From an uncultured Plesiomonas sp. (GTDB lineage Bacteria > Pseudomonadota > Gammaproteobacteria > Enterobacterales > CAMTGL01), in assembly GCA_947071955.1 (NCBI GenBank), contig CAMTGL010000003.1, positions 1 to 28,415 on the forward strand: DNA of 28,415 bases. Direction: 5' to 3'. The notes beneath the pieces are model-generated. The model was not told where the DNA came from. It ran no database searches and saw only the letters and a program-made list of their open reading frames with translations. The position numbers and the translations under genes are program-made. Below, piece after piece: positions 25,224 to 28,415 of the stretch; within the stretch, counting starts at the first letter, position 1, and every line of letters starts with the position of its first letter.

Positions 25224-25260
25224 CGCCAATTTTGGCGGATTTAAATAGGTAATATCTATT
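25224..25260. promoter_or_regulatory. Two further palindromes before the AbgT-type gene
   Basis: CGCCAA (25224-25229) / TTGGCG (25232-25237) and AATAG (25244-25248) / CTATT (25256-25260) lie 86-122 bases before the chosen start codon. They add to the palindromes farther upstream. No -35/-10 pair is convincing. Confidence 0.35.
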
Positions 25261-25345
25261 CTTTGAGTTGTGTAATATATGGTTTTATCCCTTCATGGTA
25301 GCATTCTTCGCTTTTTTATTTCTTCTACTCTTGGGCAGGATGCTA

Positions 25346-26902
25346 ATGACCGAACTACAAGCACAAACGCCAAAAAATAGCATGATGAACCGCTTCCTCA
25401 ACGGTGTTGAACGGGCTGGGAATAAATTACCCGATCCGGCCATCATGTTTTTATATGCGCTTATTTTAGTATGGGTTGTCTCTGCTGCTTTGTCGCAGAT
25501 GACATTTGATATGGTTAACCCGACCAATGGTGAAACCGTTCAGGTCAATAACCTGCTGACCGGTGCGGCTTTAACCTCGTTTCTGGCCAATATGGTGACC
25601 ACATTCACCTCATTTGCACCGCTTGGGATCGTTTTGGTTGCCATGCTCGGTGTTGGCGTTGCCGAACAATCGGGGTACATCAATACCGGTTTGAAAAAGT
25701 TGCTGCGGGTCACGCCTGCTAAACTGCTGACTCCGATGCTGATTTTTGTGGCGATGCTCAGCCACACCGCAGCCGATGCTGGATATGTCTTGGTGATCCC
25801 GATTGGGGGCATTATTTTCCATGCTGCGGGTCGTCATCCGCTGGTTGGCTTGGCTGCCGCCTTTGCCGGTGTGTCCGGTGGATTTGCCGCAAACTTTATT
25901 CCCTGCGGTAATGATGCGCTGTTACAAGGCTTTACCCAAGCGGCTGCCCGCCTACTTGACGGTGATTACACGGTAAATACCTTGTGTAATGTGTTCTTTG
26001 GTATGGCTTCATCAGTGATGATCACACTGGTTGGCTGGTGGGTTACTGAGCGTATTGTTGAGCCGCGCGTCAGTAAAATGCAGCTTAATGATGAGTTGCC
26101 AGAGCCAGAAGACATGACCGCGTACAGCGAAGCCGATAACCGTGGTTTTCGTGCTGCCAGCTTGACCATGTTGGGTGGTCTGCTGCTGCTTGCTGCACTA
26201 TTGTGGCCAGAAACCTCGCCGCTGCGTGCTGCTGACGGTTCGCTGACCAGTTATAGCGCGCCGGTAATGAAATCTATTGTCCCACTGATTTTCCTGCTGT
26301 TTATCTTTCCGGGGATTGTGTATGGCCGAGTGGCCGGTACATTTAAATCCGGTAAAGATGTTATTGATGCCATGAGCAGTACCATGAGCAAAATGGGCTC
26401 ATACATGGTAATGGCATTTTTCTGCGCGCAGTTTATCAAGGCTTTTGGGGATTCTAATCTGGGTACGCTGCTGGCACTGTCAGGTGCCGGTGTACTCAAA
26501 GATATGGCTTTACCGGGCGAAGTGACCATTATCGGCATGGTATTGCTGACAGCGATGGTTAACATCCTGATCGGCTCGGCATCAGCGAAATGGGCACTGT
26601 TATCACCGATTATGGTTCCTATGCTGATGGCTGTAGGGTTATCGCCAGAATTGACACAAGCTGCGTTCCGTATTGGGGATTCGACCACCAATATCATTAC
26701 ACCGCTGATGGTCTTCTTCCCGCTGGTGGTGGTGTATTGCCAGCGCTATGTAAAAGAGACCGGCGTGGGAACGTTGGTTTCCATCATGATGCCGTACTCA
26801 ATTGCCTTTATGATCAGCTGGATCATCTTCCTGCTCTGCTGGTGGGGCTTAGGCCTGCCGCTGGGGCTGCAAGCATCTTATACTTATCCTATCGCCGGAT
26901 AA
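25346..26902 (+). CDS. AbgT-family inner-membrane transporter
   Basis: Members import p-aminobenzoyl-glutamate (E. coli AbgT) or export antimetabolites such as sulfonamides (MtrF, YdaH); the substrate here is not decided by sequence. The 518-residue product has about nine to eleven hydrophobic segments and the family blocks FAPLGIVLVAMLGVGVAE, SHTAADAGYV, GSASAKWALLSPIMVPM and FRIGDSTTNIITPL. Asp190, Ser413, Trp416 and Arg442 sit where MtrF has its reported functional residues, at a near-constant offset. The frame is open back to TTG 25268, which would add a hydrophobic leader. ATG 25346, with AGGA at 25337-25340, matches the family length. No abgA/abgB hydrolase genes adjoin, which weakens an import role. 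Confidence 0.88.
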   Translation: MTELQAQTPKNSMMNRFLNGVERAGNKLPDPAIMFLYALILVWVVSAALSQMTFDMVNPTNGETVQVNNLLTGAALTSFLANMVTTFTSFAPLGIVLVAMLGVGVAEQSGYINTGLKKLLRVTPAKLLTPMLIFVAMLSHTAADAGYVLVIPIGGIIFHAAGRHPLVGLAAAFAGVSGGFAANFIPCGNDALLQGFTQAAARLLDGDYTVNTLCNVFFGMASSVMITLVGWWVTERIVEPRVSKMQLNDELPEPEDMTAYSEADNRGFRAASLTMLGGLLLLAALLWPETSPLRAADGSLTSYSAPVMKSIVPLIFLLFIFPGIVYGRVAGTFKSGKDVIDAMSSTMSKMGSYMVMAFFCAQFIKAFGDSNLGTLLALSGAGVLKDMALPGEVTIIGMVLLTAMVNILIGSASAKWALLSPIMVPMLMAVGLSPELTQAAFRIGDSTTNIITPLMVFFPLVVVYCQRYVKETGVGTLVSIMMPYSIAFMISWIIFLLCWWGLGLPLGLQASYTYPIAG

Positions 26903-26917
26903 TTTTTTGCGTACTGT

Positions 26918-26943
26918 AAAAGGCTGCCTTGGCAGCCTTTTTT
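26918..26943 (+). terminator. Intrinsic terminator after the AbgT-type gene
   Basis: Stem AAAAGGCTGC / GCAGCCTTTT (26918-26927, 26932-26941) with loop CTTG, followed by more T, 15 bases after the stop codon. The A-rich left arm would also allow termination on the other strand. Confidence 0.93.
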
Positions 26944-27036
26944 ACATTTTTTGCTACCACTTGGCGTGATACGGTGTTGATTCAACTGCCATTGTTTATA
27001 ATACACGGCAAGATAGGAAAGACGCTGAGTAACAAC

Positions 27037-27537
27037 ATGCAACAACAAGATCATGAATTCTGGATGCGCCATGCGATGACGCTGGCGGCACGTGCCGAGG
27101 CTGAGGGAGAAGTCCCTGTCGGTGCTGTGCTGGTACTCAATGGGCAGGTGATTGGCGAAGGCTGGAACCGCTCTATCGGCCAGCATGACCCGACAGCGCA
27201 TGCCGAGATGATGGCCATCCGTCAGGGCGGGCAGGTGATCAGCAATTATCGGCTGCTTGATGCGGTACTGTATGTCACGCTTGAGCCTTGTGCGATGTGC
27301 TGCGGAGCCATGGTGCATGGTCGGATAGCGCAGGTGGTGTATGGTGCGTCGGATGCAAAAACCGGCACTGCCGGATCGGTGATGAATTTACTGCGTGAGC
27401 CGCATTTTAACCATCAGCCGGCGATTCTTTCTGGTGTGCTGGCTGCTGAGTGTGCAGAGCAACTGAGTGCTTTTTTCCGTCGCCGCCGGACGGAGCAAAA
27501 AGCGCGCAAGATGCAGTTAAAGCAGACGTTAGAGTAG
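27037..27537 (+). CDS. tadA: tRNA-specific adenosine deaminase TadA
   Basis: Zinc deaminase that converts A34 to inosine in the anticodon of tRNA-Arg(ACG), allowing CGU/CGC/CGA decoding; essential in E. coli. The 166-residue product has the zinc and catalytic motif His55-Ala-Glu57 in DPTAHAEMMA and the PCAMC motif with Cys85 and Cys88, plus GEGWNRSIGQHDPTAH. The ORF is open to 26929, but that N terminus is unlike the family and overlaps the upstream terminator. ATG 27037 gives MQQQDHEFWMRHAMTLAARA, matching E. coli. No good Shine-Dalgarno lies before it. AGGAAAG at about 27015-27021 would suit a CTG at 27025, so the exact start is a little uncertain. Confidence 0.94.
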   Translation: MQQQDHEFWMRHAMTLAARAEAEGEVPVGAVLVLNGQVIGEGWNRSIGQHDPTAHAEMMAIRQGGQVISNYRLLDAVLYVTLEPCAMCCGAMVHGRIAQVVYGASDAKTGTAGSVMNLLREPHFNHQPAILSGVLAAECAEQLSAFFRRRRTEQKARKMQLKQTLE

Positions 27538-27550
27538 GATTTTGTTCGGT

Positions 27551-27573
27551 AAAATGCCGTGTCAAACACGGCA
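27551..27573 (-). terminator. Intrinsic terminator of the small minus-strand gene
   Basis: Perfect 8-base stem TGCCGTGT / ACACGGCA (27555-27562, 27566-27573) with a 3-base loop. On the minus strand the stem is followed by TTTT (27554-27551), so it fits transcripts reading leftward. It begins one base after the TAA of the ORF at 27575-27769. On the plus strand only AATT follows, so it is a poorer terminator for tadA. Confidence 0.75.
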
Positions 27574-27574
27574 A

Positions 27575-27769
27575 TTAACGGCCAGAAGGCGCAGGGCTTG
27601 AAAGTGCATAATTGAGTGATTCTGCGCAGACCTCATCTAAATTACACAGTACAAAAATACGGTTTCGGCACAATACCTTACGCTTACGGTTAACCAGCAT
27701 CCGCAAACGGCGCGGAGACCATGCTACACCTACCCGCCTTGCACCCAGACTTTTACGGCGTCGAATCAT
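27575..27769 (-). CDS. Hypothetical small basic protein, 64 residues
   Basis: I do not recognise this protein. Residues 1-37 contain 15 Arg/Lys and no acidic residue (MIRRRKSLGARRVGVAW, then PRRLRMLVNRKRKVL). Residues 38-64 are neutral to acidic, with Cys34, Cys42 and Cys48 and a Pro/Ser tail. There is no signal peptide or membrane segment. A nucleic-acid-binding or ribosome-associated role is possible from composition alone. In favour of a real gene: CGT/CTG/AAC-type codons like the neighbours, a terminator starting one base after its TAA, and a separate terminator upstream that ends the mltF transcript. Against: only a weak purine-rich AGAGAG ribosome site, and no recognised homologue. Confidence 0.55.
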   Translation of the reverse strand: MIRRRKSLGARRVGVAWSPRRLRMLVNRKRKVLCRNRIFVLCNLDEVCAESLNYALSSPAPSGR

Positions 27770-28013
27770 ATATTCTCTCTCTTTTTAACGATATAAACTT
27801 CTATTAGACAAGCATACTGTTACCAGAATATGAATAATAGGTAAAGGCAGAGAATAATATTCTTGAACTGTATGATAAAACAGAACACTAAAAAAGGCCG
27901 GAAAAAGAGCGATATCTCTTTCCAGCCTCAGTAGAGGGTGCAACAAGCTTGCGGTATTGTCAGGTGTACTTAGGTATAACCGCTGCCGGTTAGTATGGTC
28001 TGTGTTATCACCA
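27770..28013. other. Intergenic region between the small ORF and mltF
   Basis: About 244 bases with no ORF of note. The right part carries the mltF terminator. The left 120 bases, AT-rich, should hold the promoter of the small ORF if it is expressed. A TTTACC / TAACAG pair with a 17-base gap is visible on the minus strand but matches consensus poorly. Confidence 0.5.
27890..27928 (-). terminator. Intrinsic terminator downstream of mltF
   Basis: On the minus strand an imperfect stem (plus-strand arms AGGCCGGAAAAAGAG from 27895 and CTCTTTCCAGCCT at 27916-27928, with one mismatch and a small A bulge) runs into a T run read from 27895 to 27890. It lies 86 bases beyond the mltF stop and isolates the following small ORF. 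Confidence 0.75.
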
Positions 28014-28415
28014 CTACTCTTTGACTTTGGCGGTGATCAAACTGGCGTTGGGTGATTTTAGCTCGGCCATCGCTTCTTGCTGAATTGCATTTTGTGTGCT
28101 GGCCTCTTTTGCTGAATTAATCACGGTCACCTTGCCGGTATCATTCAGCGGTGCGACTTCTTTTTGTTTGGCTTCCATCGCCAGCTGTTGTGCCTGATCA
28201 TAGCCGACCAAACTTTGCGTATAGCGGCGGATGTTCTCAACGTAGCGATATGCTTCACCGCCGCGTGCAAAACCGTAACGGGTTTGCGTGTAGTAGCGTT
28301 TTTGGCTCAGCATCGGCAGACGCTGTTTTACGTCGGTCCACGCATCGGGGTTACCCCCTTGCAACTTGGTCAACCGGCGCGCATCCATCATGTGTCCGAA
28401 ACCGATGTTGTAGGC
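28014..28415 (-). CDS. mltF: Membrane-bound lytic murein transglycosylase F, C-terminal part
   Basis: Lytic transglycosylase that cleaves peptidoglycan between MurNAc and GlcNAc with formation of 1,6-anhydroMurNAc; full-length MltF has an ABC-type solute-binding-like domain followed by the catalytic domain. Only the last 133 residues are in the window. The frame is open to the right edge, beginning AYNIGFGHMMDARRL. The visible part matches the end of the catalytic domain (DVKQRLPMLSQKRYY, YGFARGGEAYRYVENIRRY) and then diverges into a Lys/Glu/Ala-rich tail unlike E. coli MltF. The catalytic Glu lies outside the window. tadA next to mltF is also the E. coli order. Confidence 0.93.
   Translation of the reverse strand, partial: AYNIGFGHMMDARRLTKLQGGNPDAWTDVKQRLPMLSQKRYYTQTRYGFARGGEAYRYVENIRRYTQSLVGYDQAQQLAMEAKQKEVAPLNDTGKVTVINSAKEASTQNAIQQEAMAELKSPNASLITAKVKE

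Noticed and set aside
25268..25345. Longer N terminus for the AbgT-type protein starting at TTG 25268
   Set aside because: It would add a hydrophobic leader not typical of the family, and there is no good ribosome site before it, whereas AGGA precedes ATG 25346.
26251..26697. Minus-strand ORF of 148 codons inside the AbgT-type gene
   Set aside because: It is antisense to conserved membrane segments, with no ribosome site and no family features.
26929..27036. Longer N terminus for TadA from 26929
   Set aside because: It would overlap the upstream intrinsic terminator and does not resemble TadA N termini; the family alignment begins at about 27037.

Overview
This window looks like the chromosome of a gammaproteobacterium close to Enterobacterales. 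Almost every protein aligns by eye end to end with its Escherichia coli counterpart, and the first half keeps the E. coli gene order. The overall arrangement (accA, then a full cadC-cadB-cadA system, then pdxY, tilS, rof/yaeP, an AbgT-type transporter and tadA-mltF) is not that of E. coli. It would fit a basal relative such as Plesiomonas, but that naming is inference.

Region 1 (28-14828) is a tightly packed plus-strand envelope and macromolecule cluster: uppS, cdsA, rseP, bamA, skp, lpxD, fabZ, lpxA, lpxB, rnhB, dnaE, accA. It covers the undecaprenyl carrier, phospholipid precursor, outer-membrane protein assembly and its stress protease, early lipid A synthesis, fatty acid initiation and elongation, and replication. 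Spacings are short, with overlaps at skp/lpxD and lpxB/rnhB, and a clear intrinsic terminator follows accA.

Region 2 (about 14900-21520) is a lysine-dependent acid-resistance module: the membrane-bound regulator CadC, a 1.1 kb AT-rich non-coding spacer full of small repeats, the lysine/cadaverine antiporter CadB and the PLP-dependent lysine decarboxylase CadA, closed by a strong terminator. It occupies the accA-tilS interval, where E. coli carries the regulator-less paralogue ldcC. Next come pdxY, which can feed the PLP pool CadA depends on, and tilS.

Region 3 (24069-28415) is a set of shorter units: a small secreted monohaem cytochrome c; the minus-strand pair yaeP and rof (Rho inhibitor); an AbgT-family transporter whose divergent upstream region carries stacked palindromes; tadA; an unrecognised 64-residue very basic minus-strand ORF with its own terminator; and the C-terminal part of mltF, cut by the window edge.

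I saw no rRNA, tRNA, CRISPR array, insertion sequence or prophage. I do not see an obviously undescribed multi-gene system. The points most worth a second look are the cad module at the ldcC position with its repeat-rich regulatory spacer, the small basic ORF, and the operator-like array upstream of the AbgT-type gene.
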